The translations under genes and the position numbers were made by a program. A DNA stretch of 36,395 nucleotides, taken from contig JAQIBN010000100.1 of NCBI GenBank assembly GCA_027859095.1, forward strand, positions 1 to 36,395, read 5' to 3'. How positions within the stretch are numbered: the first letter of the stretch is position 1; every line of letters begins with the position of its first letter. This stretch comes from Spirochaetia bacterium (GTDB lineage Bacteria > Spirochaetota > Spirochaetia > B11-G9). The notes beneath the pieces are model-generated. The model saw nothing but the letters and a program-made list of their open reading frames with translations, was not told the DNA's origin and did not search any database. This document shows, in pieces, positions 1 to 8,369 of this stretch.

Positions 1-967
1 CCTCAGGAGTTACAAGTAATTCGGATTTATAAGATTTTATAAAATTCCCATTATTATCAAAAATATTAAGCTCTTTTTTTCTTCCATCAACTACAAGGAC
101 TTTATTATTAAAAAAAACAATTCCCGTTGGTTGTTTTAGTCCTTCAATAAAATTAGTTTTGTTACCAAAAGAAAATATAAAATTCCCATCATAATCAAAC
201 TTTGAAACTCGTTTATTACCACTCTCAGTAACATAAAGATAGTTATCCCTGTCATCTGCAATAAATTGAGGTCCCAAAAGCTCACCGGGACCAATTCCAG
301 TATTTCCAAAACGAAAGAGATTGGTTCCATCTTTTGAACTTCTAATCATTCTGTCACTGGAATACTCAGAAATAAATAGATAATCTCCGGTTTCCACAAT
401 ATCAAAGGGATGATTAATACCAGAAAGCCCACCCCTAAGTGTTTGCCTTACCACACCATTTACAGAAAATTTCTGGATTTCGTTAGTTGCAAAAGAAGAA
501 AGATAAAAACCACCATCAAAAGTAGCATATCCTGAGCTGGGCCGGTTAAAAATTGAAAAATTATCAGTAACACCTGGGATTTCATGGAAAAAGACATAAC
601 GGGGAGTTTCTTTTAAATCAGGACCCATAGATCGCAAATACTTTAAATTATCTACTTTAACCCGAAGGTCAACACTTCCCCCTCCATTATCTAAAATATC
701 AGTCCAGTAATCTATTGCTGCATCTGTAAATCCTGCCCGGAAATAGGCATTACCCAGCCATAATTTAGTCTGTTCCGAATTGGGTTTTAGAGAAAGTGAT
801 TTTTCTAAAGCAAGTATAGACTCATTATATTCACCCCTGTGATATGAGATTATACCCCATTGAAACTCATGATTAGCATCAACTTCATCCAGATCAATTT
901 GTGCATACAGATCAAAACTAATAAAAAATATAAATATTAATATAAATCCGGTAATTATAGTTTTCAC
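1..967 (-). CDS. Secreted TPR/NHL-repeat (beta-propeller) protein, 3' end outside window
   Basis: My own translation of the minus strand gives an open frame of about 322 codons that runs off the left edge. It begins at a GTG (965-967) followed by a hydrophobic signal peptide ending near LYA-Q, so the product should be exported. Residues about 25-80 look like TPR helices (HEFQWGIISYHRGEYNES, then LKPNSEQTKLWLGNAYFRAG). The rest is built from NHL/six-bladed propeller repeats such as GINHPFDIVETGDYLFISE and GPGELLGPQFIADDRDNYLY. NHL propellers usually bind proteins or ligands and are not enzymes, so no activity is claimed. A GGAG lies 13 nt before the GTG, rather far, so the exact start is uncertain. 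It is the last visible gene of a galK-TPR-NHL run with a 33-nt gap. Confidence 0.75.
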   Translation of the reverse strand, partial: MKTIITGFILIFIFFISFDLYAQIDLDEVDANHEFQWGIISYHRGEYNESILALEKSLSLKPNSEQTKLWLGNAYFRAGFTDAAIDYWTDILDNGGGSVDLRVKVDNLKYLRSMGPDLKETPRYVFFHEIPGVTDNFSIFNRPSSGYATFDGGFYLSSFATNEIQKFSVNGVVRQTLRGGLSGINHPFDIVETGDYLFISEYSSDRMIRSSKDGTNLFRFGNTGIGPGELLGPQFIADDRDNYLYVTESGNKRVSKFDYDGNFIFSFGNKTNFIEGLKQPTGIVFFNNKVLVVDGRKKELNIFDNNGNFIKSYKSELLVTPE

Positions 968-1000
968 AATTTTAAGTATACTCCATTTGTTTTTTGATAT

Positions 1001-1672
1001 CTACTTAATTTCACCTAAAACTGTTTTTATATGGGATGCAATAATCTTATTACTACCAGCTAAAGACAATGCTTTCCGAAGAAAAAGTAGAGCTTCATTA
1101 TTTTTCCCTGCTTTAAAATAAGCCCATCCCAGAGAATCAAGGTATGCTGGATACTCATTTTTAAGTTTGACAGCTTTTTTACAAAATACAATTGATTCTT
1201 CAGAATCAAGGTCTTCATTGGCTAAAATATATCCCATTGAGTTTAAAATATTAGGATTATCAGGTTCGAGTTCAGAGGCTTTTCCTAAATATTCCAAACT
1301 TTTATCAATTAAACGTTGAGAATAGCTAATATAACTGAGGTTCCCATAAATCTGAGCTGATTCAAATCCAGCATCTATAAGCTCCTTAAGTTCAAATTCA
1401 GCAAGTTTATAACGCCCGGTTATAGAATATATATAACTGAGAATAAGTCTACACTGATATACCATCAGAATATCTGTATGATTTGTTACAACCTGTTCAA
1501 GGTAAAGTAGAGCCTTATCATATTTTTTCAGATTGGTATAACAAATTCCAAAATAGTAGGAAAGATCCAAAAAATCTGAAGGATCTTTGTCAATGCGTAA
1601 AAATTCCTCCAGAGCACTGGAATAGTTTTTTAAATTTAGAAATCGCAATCCAATTTTTAGATAATCAGACAT
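1001..1672 (-). CDS. TPR-repeat protein (223 aa)
   Basis: The 223-residue protein is almost entirely degenerate tetratricopeptide repeats. Clear copies include SYYFGICYTNLKKYDKALLY near residue 40, SLEYLGKASELEPDNPNILN near 125 and AYLDSLGWAYFKAGKNNEA near 175. There is no signal peptide or membrane segment, so it is probably cytoplasmic. TPR arrays are protein-protein scaffolds and nothing here names the partner. The start is well supported: GGAAG sits 5 nt upstream of the ATG. The gene lies 11 nt downstream of galK and 33 nt upstream of the secreted TPR/NHL gene, so the three are probably co-transcribed. Function unknown beyond the fold. Confidence 0.8.
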   Translation of the reverse strand: MSDYLKIGLRFLNLKNYSSALEEFLRIDKDPSDFLDLSYYFGICYTNLKKYDKALLYLEQVVTNHTDILMVYQCRLILSYIYSITGRYKLAEFELKELIDAGFESAQIYGNLSYISYSQRLIDKSLEYLGKASELEPDNPNILNSMGYILANEDLDSEESIVFCKKAVKLKNEYPAYLDSLGWAYFKAGKNNEALLFLRKALSLAGSNKIIASHIKTVLGEIK

Positions 1673-1683
1673 TTATCTTCCTA

Positions 1684-2853
1684 TTAAATATCAATCTGTT
1701 TGATCTCAGGGTATATAATTCGTGCCTTGCCAGCTGGTTCACAAATAAAATACTCTGCCTGAAAGCCGAAAATACGGTCATATTCTTCAAGTCTTATATC
1801 ATATTTTGCAAATGCATCTTCTCTCATTAATGATACCGTACATCCACAAAAACCTGGCCCTGCCATACGGGAACCAGCACATCCATCAATTTCAGCTGCT
1901 CTTTTTACCAGCCAGTCAAGTTCAGGACAGGAGACCTCAAAGTTATCTCTGAGACTCTCGTGAGACCGGTTCAGAAGCCTGCCGAATGAAAGATAATCCC
2001 GTTGCTCCAAATGTTTTTTCCCATCCAACACACGTTGATTTTCATCAATAACATGAAGACAAAGCCTTCTTGAAGCCTCGGAAAGTTTACCCATACCCTG
2101 GTCAAGATCTGATTGATCAAAATCCCTAAGACTGGAACCATTATTTTTCACATTAAGAATACCTACACATTTTTGACATTCAGCCTGGCGTTCCCCTATT
2201 TCTTCCTCACTATCTACAACAGGAACATTACTATTTGTTATTACAAGCTTATATTCTCTAAGATCAAAAGGGATATTAGCATATTCCAAAGTTCTGATAT
2301 CCAAAAAAACCGAACTGTTTTCTTCTGCATAATAAGAACAAAATTGGTCGGTAAGTCTTTCAGAATTTCCAATAAAAGCACTTTCAGAAAGATAGGCGGC
2401 CTGAACAAGTTGAATATCTGTTATTTCAAAATCAAAAAGAGTCCTGAGAGACAGTGCTGAAGCTATTCCAATAGCTGCAGAAGCACCCAATCCAACACCT
2501 TGAGGAATATCTCCAAGAATTGTTATATCCAAACCCTTAAAATTATACCCTAATTGAATAAATTCGTACAAAACACCCTTTATGTAATTTGCCCAACGAT
2601 CTTCTCTTTTATATTTCAAATTTGCTATGGTTGTTTTTTTTCTTTCACCTAAATCTGATGCAAAAAATCTTAGGGAGTTATCATCTCTTTTTGACATAGC
2701 CACTTTTACAGTATTATTAATTGCAACCTGAATGACATAACCATCACTGAAGTCTGTATGCTCTCCAAGCAAATTTATAACTCCAGGAGCTTCGGCTATT
2801 ACTTCCGGCTCCACACCATACTCAAATTTATGTAAATTTTTCATCTCTTCCAT
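1684..2853 (-). CDS. galK: Galactokinase-like GHMP kinase
   Basis: A GHMP-superfamily sugar kinase that should phosphorylate galactose to galactose-1-phosphate with ATP at the head of the Leloir pathway, in the cytoplasm. From the ATG at 2853 the galactokinase signature GEHTD is at residues 30-34. The ATP-binding glycine/serine loop follows (GDIPQGVGLGASAA, about 120-133), then the TDQF segment carrying the likely catalytic Asp, and motif 3 near the C-terminus (GSRMAGPGFCGCTVSL). I prefer ATG 2853 because AAAGG lies 7 nt upstream; a TTG at 2868 in the same frame has no good ribosome site. Oddity: the usual APGR(V/I)N reads APGVIN here, so a highly conserved Arg is Val, and motif 3 departs from the consensus at three places. 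Substrate specificity is therefore inferred. Confidence 0.85.
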   Translation of the reverse strand: MEEMKNLHKFEYGVEPEVIAEAPGVINLLGEHTDFSDGYVIQVAINNTVKVAMSKRDDNSLRFFASDLGERKKTTIANLKYKREDRWANYIKGVLYEFIQLGYNFKGLDITILGDIPQGVGLGASAAIGIASALSLRTLFDFEITDIQLVQAAYLSESAFIGNSERLTDQFCSYYAEENSSVFLDIRTLEYANIPFDLREYKLVITNSNVPVVDSEEEIGERQAECQKCVGILNVKNNGSSLRDFDQSDLDQGMGKLSEASRRLCLHVIDENQRVLDGKKHLEQRDYLSFGRLLNRSHESLRDNFEVSCPELDWLVKRAAEIDGCAGSRMAGPGFCGCTVSLMREDAFAKYDIRLEEYDRIFGFQAEYFICEPAGKARIIYPEIKQIDI

Positions 2854-2886
2854 GGAAATACCTTTCAAATTATTACTACCAATTCC

Positions 2887-2915
2887 ATAATATTAGAAAA
2901 TCTATTGAAAATCAA
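2887..2915 (-). promoter_or_regulatory. Predicted sigma-70 promoter for galK-TPR-NHL unit
   Basis: On the minus strand TTGATT (2910-2915) and TATTAT (2887-2892) are separated by exactly 17 nt. The -10 lies about 33 nt before the preferred galK ATG. It is the best match in the lnt/galK divergent intergenic region. Confidence 0.55.
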
Positions 2916-2956
2916 CAAATTCTTTTTCATTCCCTAGTTCAATTAATATTAAATAT

Positions 2957-2962
2957 TATACT
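2957..2962 (+). promoter_or_regulatory. Possible -10 box for near-leaderless lnt transcript
   Basis: TATACT ends 8 nt before the lnt ATG at 2971. No Shine-Dalgarno-like purine run precedes that ATG, so transcription from here would give a leaderless or nearly leaderless mRNA. The matching -35 is poor, so this is tentative. Confidence 0.25.
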
Positions 2963-2970
2963 ATATTAAC

Positions 2971-4521
2971 ATGATTCAAAATAAAATTGCACTTATTATT
3001 TTATCTTCTTTACTTTATGCCATGGCATTACCCAATGAATTCCTCCACTATGGTAGCCTGACAATTGGGTTTATAGCACTTATACCTCTTTTTTATTCTT
3101 TGTTTTATTCAAAAAGTTTCAAAGAAACAATAATTTTGGGAGCGCTTTTTGGGTTTCTCTCCTCAATCTTTATTTATTTTTGGCTTCTATTCTTTGAAGA
3201 TTTTTCATTCTGGACTCTTTCCGGGGTTGCTTCTGCTCATATGCTATATTTCATTATTCTTTCCCCAATCGTTGTATCTGTCCGTAAATCCGGGGCATAC
3301 AGACCTTTTCTTGCAGCAGGGATATGGATAGGATATGAATATTTGAAATCTATAGGTTATTTAGGATTTCCATGGGGGTTAATGGCTCATACAGCAAAAA
3401 TTGCACCCTTCGTACAAATTGCAGAGATTACAGGACAATGGGGTATCTCCTTTCTAATTGTTTTAATTAATACAATGCTCCTTGAGACTATTATAACACG
3501 GGGAAAAGGTATTATTTCCGGTTGGATATTTACAATAATCATTTTAACAGGAAGTTTTGTATATGGAACTTATAAAATAAACTCAGAAATTCCTTTTGAA
3601 AAATCAATTACAGTTTTAATGGTACAACAGGATGCAGACTCCTGGATATCAGGAAAAGAGATTGAAAGTATTAAGAAAGGCCAGGATTTAACCAGAGGAG
3701 AACTTTTAAAAAGTAATATTATTCCAGATCTGGTAATTTGGAGTGAAAATGCTTTCCGCTATCCTTACTCTGAAAATAGTGCCAAATATAAACGAGAGCC
3801 TGAGGGTGATCCTTTTTCATACTTTCTAAAAGATATAGACACACCAATTCTGGTAGGAAGTCCATACATACTCAATAGAAGCACCATGGAAGTTCTTAAT
3901 GCTGTACTGCTTATATCTCCTGAAGGGGAAATAATGGAATATTACGGGAAAAGTCATCCCGTACCTTTTGCAGAAAATATTCCTTTTTGGAATATAAAAA
4001 TTGTGAGTTCATTCTTTAAAAACATTATAGGAATAAATAATCAGGGCTGGGTATTGGGAGAACCAAATATTATTTTCAAATTACCAATTAACGATGGAAA
4101 ATATGTAAATTTTGGAGCACCTATTTGCTTTGAGGACTCATTCCCATACATAACTAGGGGTCTTATCAAAAATGGTGCTGATATTTTGATCAATCTTTCT
4201 AATGATTCATGGTCAAAAACTGTATCCGGAGAAACTCAGCATCTAGCTGCCGCAAGACTAAGGACAATTGAAACAAGACGAACTCTTATAAGATCAACTA
4301 ATGCCGGTGTTAGTACTATTATTGACCCCTGGGGCAAAATGAACCATACACTCCCCCTCTATCAACCTGATACTGTTACAACAACTATACCAATCTATAT
4401 AGCGGATAATTTAACTGTATATACAATTCTGGGAGACTGGTTCCCAATTATGATGATTTTGATAATAGGATTATACATGTTACATGAAATTTATATAAAA
4501 AAACGTAGGGGCATATTGTAA
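2971..4521 (+). CDS. lnt: Apolipoprotein N-acyltransferase (first of two)
   Basis: An inner-membrane enzyme that adds the third acyl chain to the N-terminal cysteine of lipoproteins. The first ~200 residues are multiple hydrophobic segments; residues about 210-480 form the periplasm-facing nitrilase-like domain. The catalytic triad is intact: Glu259 in VIWSENAF, Lys327 in YYGKSHPVPF and Cys386 in APICFEDSF. The length (516 aa) fits the family, and a final hydrophobic segment precedes the basic tail KKRRGIL. It stands alone on the plus strand, divergent from galK. Two oddities: there is no ribosome-binding site before the ATG, and the last four codons plus the stop lie inside a palindromic repeat shared with 11.77 kb. 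A second paralogue with an intact triad lies at 9374-11017. Confidence 0.93.
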   Translation: MIQNKIALIILSSLLYAMALPNEFLHYGSLTIGFIALIPLFYSLFYSKSFKETIILGALFGFLSSIFIYFWLLFFEDFSFWTLSGVASAHMLYFIILSPIVVSVRKSGAYRPFLAAGIWIGYEYLKSIGYLGFPWGLMAHTAKIAPFVQIAEITGQWGISFLIVLINTMLLETIITRGKGIISGWIFTIIILTGSFVYGTYKINSEIPFEKSITVLMVQQDADSWISGKEIESIKKGQDLTRGELLKSNIIPDLVIWSENAFRYPYSENSAKYKREPEGDPFSYFLKDIDTPILVGSPYILNRSTMEVLNAVLLISPEGEIMEYYGKSHPVPFAENIPFWNIKIVSSFFKNIIGINNQGWVLGEPNIIFKLPINDGKYVNFGAPICFEDSFPYITRGLIKNGADILINLSNDSWSKTVSGETQHLAAARLRTIETRRTLIRSTNAGVSTIIDPWGKMNHTLPLYQPDTVTTTIPIYIADNLTVYTILGDWFPIMMILIIGLYMLHEIYIKKRRGIL

Positions 4522-4536
4522 TACACTCCTACGTTT
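4497..4536 (-). terminator. Rho-independent terminator of rho-rpmE, inside the lnt 3' end
   Basis: Read on the minus strand, downstream of rpmE, AAACGTAGG (rc of 4528-4536) pairs with CCTACGTTT (rc of 4501-4509) and is followed by a run of seven T (rc of 4497-4503). The 18-nt interior has its own short TATT/AATA stem. The element overlaps the last codons and stop of lnt, and may also act on the lnt transcript, where only a weak T-run follows. The CGTAGG-N18-CCTACG core recurs at 11768-11799. Confidence 0.7.
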
Positions 4537-4556
4537 ATTAAACCAATCAGAGATTA

Positions 4557-4766
4557 TTATTTTGCAGCTTTTACACCGTATTTCTTGTTAAATCTCTCAA
4601 TTCGTCCTGCTGTATCTACAAGTTTCTGTTTTCCTGTATAAAAAGGGTGACAGGTTGAACATATTTCAACTTCAATGTTTTTTGATGTTGATTTTGTTTG
4701 GATCTCATTACCACAGGCACATTTAATGCTTGTCATCTCATATTTAGGATGTATTCCAGCTTTCAT
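4557..4766 (-). CDS. rpmE: 50S ribosomal protein L31 (zinc-binding type)
   Basis: Ribosomal large-subunit protein L31, 69 residues from the preferred start. The product begins [10 protein letters not shown], typical of the family. It carries the four zinc-ligand cysteines of the C+ form: Cys16 and Cys18 (KCACGN), Cys36 and Cys39 ([10 protein letters not shown]). The start is ATG 4766 because AGGAGG lies 5 nt upstream; an in-frame ATG at 4787 would put that ribosome site inside the gene. It follows rho (gap 134 nt), a common rho-rpmE order. Its Shine-Dalgarno sequence is part of a 47-nt copy of a dispersed repeat, and the leader has two further hairpins. Confidence 0.95.
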   Translation of the reverse strand: MKAGIHPKYEMTSIKCACGNEIQTKSTSKNIEVEICSTCHPFYTGKQKLVDTAGRIERFNKKYGVKAAK

Positions 4767-4771
4767 TTTTT

Positions 4772-4818
4772 CCTCCTTAGGATGCATAGGCGAGCAGCCA
4801 ACTTGTTGGCGGCCAGCC
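4772..4818 (-). repeat. Dispersed palindromic repeat, copy C (carries rpmE ribosome site)
   Basis: On the minus strand this 47-nt block shares the core TGCTCGCCTATGCATCC and the flanking GGCTGG...CCGC with the two copies at 11714-11762 and 11816-11864. It contains a perfect 6-bp stem (GCCAAC/GTTGGC, 4797-4810). Its 3' end is AGGAGG, the rpmE Shine-Dalgarno. Confidence 0.7.
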
Positions 4819-4830
4819 GTTTTAACTAAG

Positions 4831-4862
4831 TACAGGTCTTCGATGCATTTTTATCGCCTGTA
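4831..4862 (-). promoter_or_regulatory. Structured hairpin in rpmE leader
   Basis: TACAGG (4831-4836) pairs with CCTGTA (4857-4862), and CGAT (4841-4844) with ATCG (4853-4856), with a 4-nt bulge on one side. It lies about 65 nt upstream of the rpmE ATG. L31 leaders are known regulatory sites in other bacterial groups, but this does not obviously match one. Role unproven. Confidence 0.4.
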
Positions 4863-4900
4863 TTAGCGTCCTAACTACCTATTTATATATTGTAAATATA

Positions 4901-6436
4901 TCACTTTGTGTTCATTGATGCCAGGAACGACTCATTATTCTTACTTTTGCGCATTCTGTCAATCATTAGTTCGATAATTTCCATATCATCCATGGGATTA
5001 ATTACTTTTCTCAATACCCACATCTTATTCAATTCATCTTCAGTAAGTAGCAGTTCCTCTTTTCTTGTACCGGATTTTTTTATATTCATTGCCGGATAGA
5101 GTCTTCTGTCTGCCATTTTACGGTCCAGGTTTATTTCCATATTGCCTGTTCCTTTGAACTCCTCAAAGATAACTTCATCCATTCTGGATCCGGTTTCAAT
5201 TAAAGCAGTGGCTACAATCGTAAGACTTCCACCATCCTCAATATTTCTTGCAGCACCAAAAAACCTTTTTGGTTTATGGAGTGCATTTGAATCGACACCA
5301 CCTGAAAGAATTTTTCCTGAAGTAGGTACAGTCTGATTATAAGCTCTGGCTAATCTTGTAATAGAATCCAGAAGTATAACTACATCTCTTTTATGCTCTA
5401 CAAGGCGCTTTGCCTTTTCAATAACCATTTCAGCTACCTGGACATGACGTGTTGCCTGTTCGTCAAAAGTAGAAGCAATAACTTCCCCATTAACACTACG
5501 CCTCATATCAGTCACTTCTTCAGGTCGTTCATCAATAAGTAATACTATTAGGAAAACTTCCGGATGATTAGTTGTAATTGCATTTGCAATTTTTTGAAGT
5601 AGAATAGTCTTACCTGTTCTTGGAGGGCTTACTATTAAACCTCTCTGCCCTTTACCAATAGGACAGAAAAGATTAATTAACCTTGTGGATACAGTACTAT
5701 CTGAAGTTTCAAGATCAAGTCTTTCTTCAGGATATAAAGGAATTAAACTCTCAAAAGAAACTCTTGATTGGGCAACTAAAGGTTCGTCATCATTTACTTT
5801 TTCAACTCGAAGCATAGCAAAGAAACGCTCACCCTCTTTAGGAGGACGAATCTGACCATAAACAGTATCTCCCGTTCGTAGAATAAATAAACGTATTTGT
5901 GATGGAGACATATATATATCATCTGAACCTGGAAGATAACTATTCTGAGGAGATCTAAGGAAACCATATCCATCAGGTAGAATTTCTAATGATCCATAGG
6001 CATAAATGATACCACCTTCCTGAGTATGTGCTTTTAGAATTGCAAAAATAACTTCCTGCTTCTTCATGGTCTTTAGAGTATCCAGGCTAATACCAAGTTT
6101 CTCACCAAGATCTCTTAAATCAAGTACAGTCAGCCTGGAAAGATCATTGATACTCAATTTTTCTTTATTTGTGTTGTCAACAGGCTTTTGTCTGTTTCGG
6201 TGACCTGGTCTGGGCCTCGGTTTTCTCTTAGGAACTACTTTTTTGGGGCTATCAGACTCAGATACTTCACTACTTCCTTTTAGAGCCGGACTATCATCAT
6301 TAACCTTTGGGTCAGGAGAAACTTCACTATTATCATTACTTGAAATTGTTTCTCTAATGAGTTCTACCCTAATTTTTTTCTTCTTTGGACGTGTAACTAC
6401 TTCAACATCTGAGGCATCAGCTTCAATTTCCGCCAT
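4901..6436 (-). CDS. rho: Transcription termination factor Rho
   Basis: Hexameric RNA-dependent ATPase that ends transcription. Of 511 residues, the first ~90 are a poorly conserved charged extension rich in K/R/S/D (for example [19 protein letters not shown]). Then come the Rho N-terminal helix bundle ([21 protein letters not shown]) and the cold-shock-like RNA-binding domain ([14 protein letters not shown] type, with [16 protein letters not shown]). The ATPase core has Walker A SPPRTGKT with Lys276, the [14 protein letters not shown] loop and Walker [21 protein letters not shown] precedes the ATG by 8 nt. It is upstream of rpmE on the same strand. Identification is secure; the extension is lineage-variable. 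Confidence 0.97.
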   Translation of the reverse strand: MAEIEADASDVEVVTRPKKKKIRVELIRETISSNDNSEVSPDPKVNDDSPALKGSSEVSESDSPKKVVPKRKPRPRPGHRNRQKPVDNTNKEKLSINDLSRLTVLDLRDLGEKLGISLDTLKTMKKQEVIFAILKAHTQEGGIIYAYGSLEILPDGYGFLRSPQNSYLPGSDDIYMSPSQIRLFILRTGDTVYGQIRPPKEGERFFAMLRVEKVNDDEPLVAQSRVSFESLIPLYPEERLDLETSDSTVSTRLINLFCPIGKGQRGLIVSPPRTGKTILLQKIANAITTNHPEVFLIVLLIDERPEEVTDMRRSVNGEVIASTFDEQATRHVQVAEMVIEKAKRLVEHKRDVVILLDSITRLARAYNQTVPTSGKILSGGVDSNALHKPKRFFGAARNIEDGGSLTIVATALIETGSRMDEVIFEEFKGTGNMEINLDRKMADRRLYPAMNIKKSGTRKEELLLTEDELNKMWVLRKVINPMDDMEIIELMIDRMRKSKNNESFLASMNTK

Positions 6437-6487
6437 TGCTTCCTCGCTTTTAATTTCATCTTTTATAGGTTTGTTATATTTGTTTTC

Positions 6488-6622
6488 TTAATATGAATCA
6501 TTATTTATGTGACTTATAAGATCAGCATCTAAAAAACTAAAACGATACATTGTGTTATGGATTTTATATTTGATCTTGGGGTCATTTATACGAACTTCCT
6601 TAACTATATTGCCACTTACCAT
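6488..6622 (-). CDS. Possible small protein overlapping the cinA 3' end (44 aa)
   Basis: An open frame from ATG 6622 encodes a 44-residue product beginning MVSGNIVKEVRINDPK and ending ISHINNDSY. It overlaps the last 23 nt of cinA and fills most of the 163-nt gap before rho. AAAGG lies 10 nt before the ATG. Codon choice resembles the neighbours. No family is recognised and it may be chance. Confidence 0.2.
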   Translation of the reverse strand: MVSGNIVKEVRINDPKIKYKIHNTMYRFSFLDADLISHINNDSY

Positions 6623-7850
6623 AACTGTCAAGCCTTTCAGACCCTCCCAAAGCAGATTCTGCCAATAACATAGCTGCAATTGCAGTTTTTCTTCTTATCA
6701 AATCTCTGTTACCAGTAAATTTAAAGCTTTTTGTATAAACCATAGAGTTTCTACTTTTAACTGCAATCCAAATCTTTCCAGTATCCTCATTTACATCATG
6801 AGAACCACCTGCATATCCAGAAACAGACAGTGAAATATCCGAATCTGAAAGCAACATAACCCGGGAAGCCATTTCTTCAACAACTTCTCTAGAAACAGCT
6901 CCGTAGTTTATTAAAAGATCTTTTGCTAAACCTAAAATTTTCTGTTTAGCATTATTTGTATAAGTGACAAGAGAGCCCCATAAAATATGAGAACTTCCAG
7001 GTATATCCGTTATGAGTTTGCCAATAAGCCCACCTGTAATTGATTCAGCAATACTAATTTTCACCTCTGCTTCCATTAGGGAACTTACAAGTATTTCTCC
7101 AGCTGTCCTGTCACCCAATACAATAAGTTCATTTCCAAAAATATTCTGTAAATAAGTAAAAAATTGTTGCCGCCCTTTCAGATCTCCTCCCTGAAGATAG
7201 AGACTGATCCTATATGGCTGAACTCTTGTCCCCCAGGATATTTCCTCACTTTTATAATCCTTACAAGCATTTTCAAGACTGGATTCACATATTAGAAAAC
7301 AAGAAATATTTAGTATTTCAGGTTCAGAAAGGTTAAATTTTTTAATTATTGAAGGAGCAACAGAACGCTCAAGCATATCCTGCATTTCTAGAGGGGGTCC
7401 AGGAAGACAATAAACAAGAGTAGTACCAATATATCCTGAAAATCCAGGAGCCGTTCCACAAAAATTATCAATTACAGTAAATCCTGCAGGGATATAAGCC
7501 TGTTTTTTTCTGGAGTCATTTATGTTTCCAGGAAACAGATTATAAAGATCTGTCCATATATCATTATTTAAAATTAAATCAACTCCGGCCGAATTTGCAA
7601 TAACATCCCTGGTTATATCATCAGAAGTAGGACCTAACCCTCCTGTAATTATAAGAAGATCAATTTTATCTTTGCGGGTTTCAATAAAAAAAGAGATATT
7701 CTCATTATCAGGAATAAGAACAATACTATCAACACTGAATCCCAGACCTGACAATAGAGAACTCGCATATTTACCATGTTTATCCTGGATTTTCCCGGAA
7801 CTCAGTTCAGAACCAATGGCAATCACTGAGGCAGTATTTTTACTAGACAC
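6600..7850 (-). CDS. cinA: CinA-family protein / nicotinamide-nucleotide amidohydrolase
   Basis: A two-domain CinA protein. The N-terminal half is a MoCF-type domain (SVIAIGSELSSGKI, then LLIITGGLGPTSDDITRDVI). The C-terminal ~160 residues are the PncC-type nicotinamide mononucleotide deamidase domain (EILVSSLMEAEVKISIAESITGGLIG). The family salvages NMN to nicotinate mononucleotide in the pyridine-nucleotide cycle; some members also have ADP-ribose pyrophosphatase activity. I chose GTG 7850, overlapping the bactofilin stop by 8 nt, because it places the conserved VIAIGSEL close to the N-terminus as in homologues. A TTG at 7877 is also possible; neither has a convincing ribosome site. Probably translated by coupling to the bactofilin gene. 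Confidence 0.9.
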   Translation of the reverse strand: MSSKNTASVIAIGSELSSGKIQDKHGKYASSLLSGLGFSVDSIVLIPDNENISFFIETRKDKIDLLIITGGLGPTSDDITRDVIANSAGVDLILNNDIWTDLYNLFPGNINDSRKKQAYIPAGFTVIDNFCGTAPGFSGYIGTTLVYCLPGPPLEMQDMLERSVAPSIIKKFNLSEPEILNISCFLICESSLENACKDYKSEEISWGTRVQPYRISLYLQGGDLKGRQQFFTYLQNIFGNELIVLGDRTAGEILVSSLMEAEVKISIAESITGGLIGKLITDIPGSSHILWGSLVTYTNNAKQKILGLAKDLLINYGAVSREVVEEMASRVMLLSDSDISLSVSGYAGGSHDVNEDTGKIWIAVKSRNSMVYTKSFKFTGNRDLIRRKTAIAAMLLAESALGGSERLDSYGKWQYS

Positions 7851-8256
7851 CACCAACCGTCTTTTTAAGTTTGTCAACTTTGGCTGAAAAAATATCTACT
7901 GTTTTGGGATCCCGGATCATTTCACATTTACCTTTAAAAACAACGCCATCTGCAATTCTGAGTCTCGCTGTTCGTATATTACCATAAACTTTTCCGGATT
8001 TTAAAATTTCAAGTTTCTCTGTTGCAATGATATTTCCATTGACTACACCTGCAACAACTATAGAACCAACCTGTATATTGGCATTTATTACCGCAGTTTC
8101 CTCAATATACAGAGAACCGGTAGAAATTATTTCACCTTCCAGATTTCCATTTATCTGAAGAGATTCTGTAAAGCGCATTATACCTGCAAAAACAGTCTCA
8201 TGGCCAAGAGTAGTAGCCATTCGTTGAGAATTGTTCCTAATATTTTTCTTTGACAT
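7843..8256 (-). CDS. Bactofilin (first of two)
   Basis: A 137-residue bactofilin (DUF583/polymer-forming cytoskeletal family). The central right-handed beta-helix has the usual short-period hydrophobic/glycine pattern, such as LQINGNLEGEIISTGSLYIEE, VVAGVVNGNIIATEKLEIL and GKVYGNIRTARLRIADG, flanked by short polar tails. Bactofilins self-assemble into nucleotide-free filaments at the membrane and position cell-wall enzymes. The ATG at 8256 has a GGGAAAC about 8 nt upstream, the same leader as the second bactofilin at 15980-16417. The gene overlaps cinA, which suggests one transcript. Unlike the other bactofilin it has no adjacent peptidase gene. Confidence 0.9.
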   Translation of the reverse strand: MSKKNIRNNSQRMATTLGHETVFAGIMRFTESLQINGNLEGEIISTGSLYIEETAVINANIQVGSIVVAGVVNGNIIATEKLEILKSGKVYGNIRTARLRIADGVVFKGKCEMIRDPKTVDIFSAKVDKLKKTVGGV

Positions 8257-8369
8257 ATATTTCGTTTCCCAAAATTACTTCTTTTTTTTGATACATGATC
8301 AATTAAACTGTACTAAAAGAACCTTATCACCCGGATATATCCTACACTAGGGATTGACAAATCAACTTC

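Noticed and set aside
4557-4787. Longer L31 beginning at ATG 4787
   Set aside because: It would put the strong AGGAGG site within the coding region and add seven residues absent from the family.
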